Shown here: piece by piece, positions 63,993 through 64,000 of the stretch
Numbering within the stretch: the stretch's first letter is position 1
Layout of the letters: each line of letters starts with the position of its first letter
Assembly (NCBI GenBank): GCA_046545815.1
Contig: JBKGZA010000001.1
Coordinates: forward strand, 3,073-67,072
DNA length: 64,000 nt
Reading direction: 5' to 3'
Source: JAGXLC01 sp046545815
GTDB lineage: Bacteria; Bacteroidota; Bacteroidia; Bacteroidales; UBA12077
The notes under the pieces: generated by a model
Told to the model about the DNA's origin: nothing
The model's input: only the letters and a program-made list of their open reading frames with translations
Databases searched by the model: none
Translations under genes and position numbers: made by a program

Positions 63993-64000
63993 TAAAAATG

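Overview
The window comes from a Bacteroidota chromosome, probably from the Bacteroidales/Marinilabiliales side. It carries a complete type IX secretion/gliding core (porP/sprF-gldK-gldL-gldM-gldN) and many Bacteroidota-type lipoproteins. Several intergenic regions hold -7 elements of the Bacteroidota form TAnnTTTG, and starts lack Shine-Dalgarno sequences. The rest is mostly housekeeping DNA with one metal-resistance block and a few unusual non-coding stretches. No rRNA, IS element, prophage or CRISPR array was seen.

Layout. 1-6748 (minus): purH followed by the elongasome cluster mreB-mreC-mreD-mrdA-rodA, with rodA cut by the window edge. 7069-8180 (plus): an OB-fold-like lipoprotein and a PepSY-type membrane protein. 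8175-10327 (minus): mgtE and rsmA. 10553-21181 (plus): a heavy-metal efflux block with a CusA-type RND pump, a TolC-type channel, a CusB-type adaptor, a small CDF-like transporter, a porin-like barrel, an Rrf2 regulator and a YceI protein. 21539-28709 (minus): a sugar/H+ symporter, a GH3 beta-glucosidase, and a large metallopeptidase/beta-propeller/barrel protein. 28924-30015 (plus): mannose-1-phosphate guanylyltransferase. 30097-39890 (minus): gldN, gldM, gldL, gldK, porP, a ureohydrolase-fold protein that has lost its metal ligands, and topA. 39984-42338 (plus): PBP1A. 42346-48391 (minus): a two-NBD peptide-ABC ATPase, radA, then rfaE2, a flippase-like membrane protein, panD and panC. 48562-48635: tRNA-Ala(GGC).

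48637-49502 is an accessory stretch. It has a tRNA terminator, a degenerate 42-bp quasi-palindromic tandem repeat, and a short promoter/25-codon ORF/terminator unit. 49503-57709 (mostly plus): an unknown lipoprotein, a second Rrf2 regulator, comFC, folK (minus), sppA, a coiled-coil lipoprotein, an EamA transporter, an S41 peptidase lipoprotein and ruvC. 57821-60381 (minus): a GNAT-like protein, radC and a rhomboid protease. 60648-61832 (plus): hflX. 61968-63992 (minus): a PAS-domain hybrid-less histidine kinase.

No complete new defence or mobile system is visible. The best candidates for something undescribed are: the 42-bp repeat array next to tRNA-Ala, whose two strands encode similar 14-residue peptides; the neighbouring small transcript unit; the degenerate ureohydrolase between topA and the T9SS genes; a 57-bp hairpin element present twice around the Rrf2/YceI genes; and a perfect 32-bp-arm palindrome that ends the T9SS operon.
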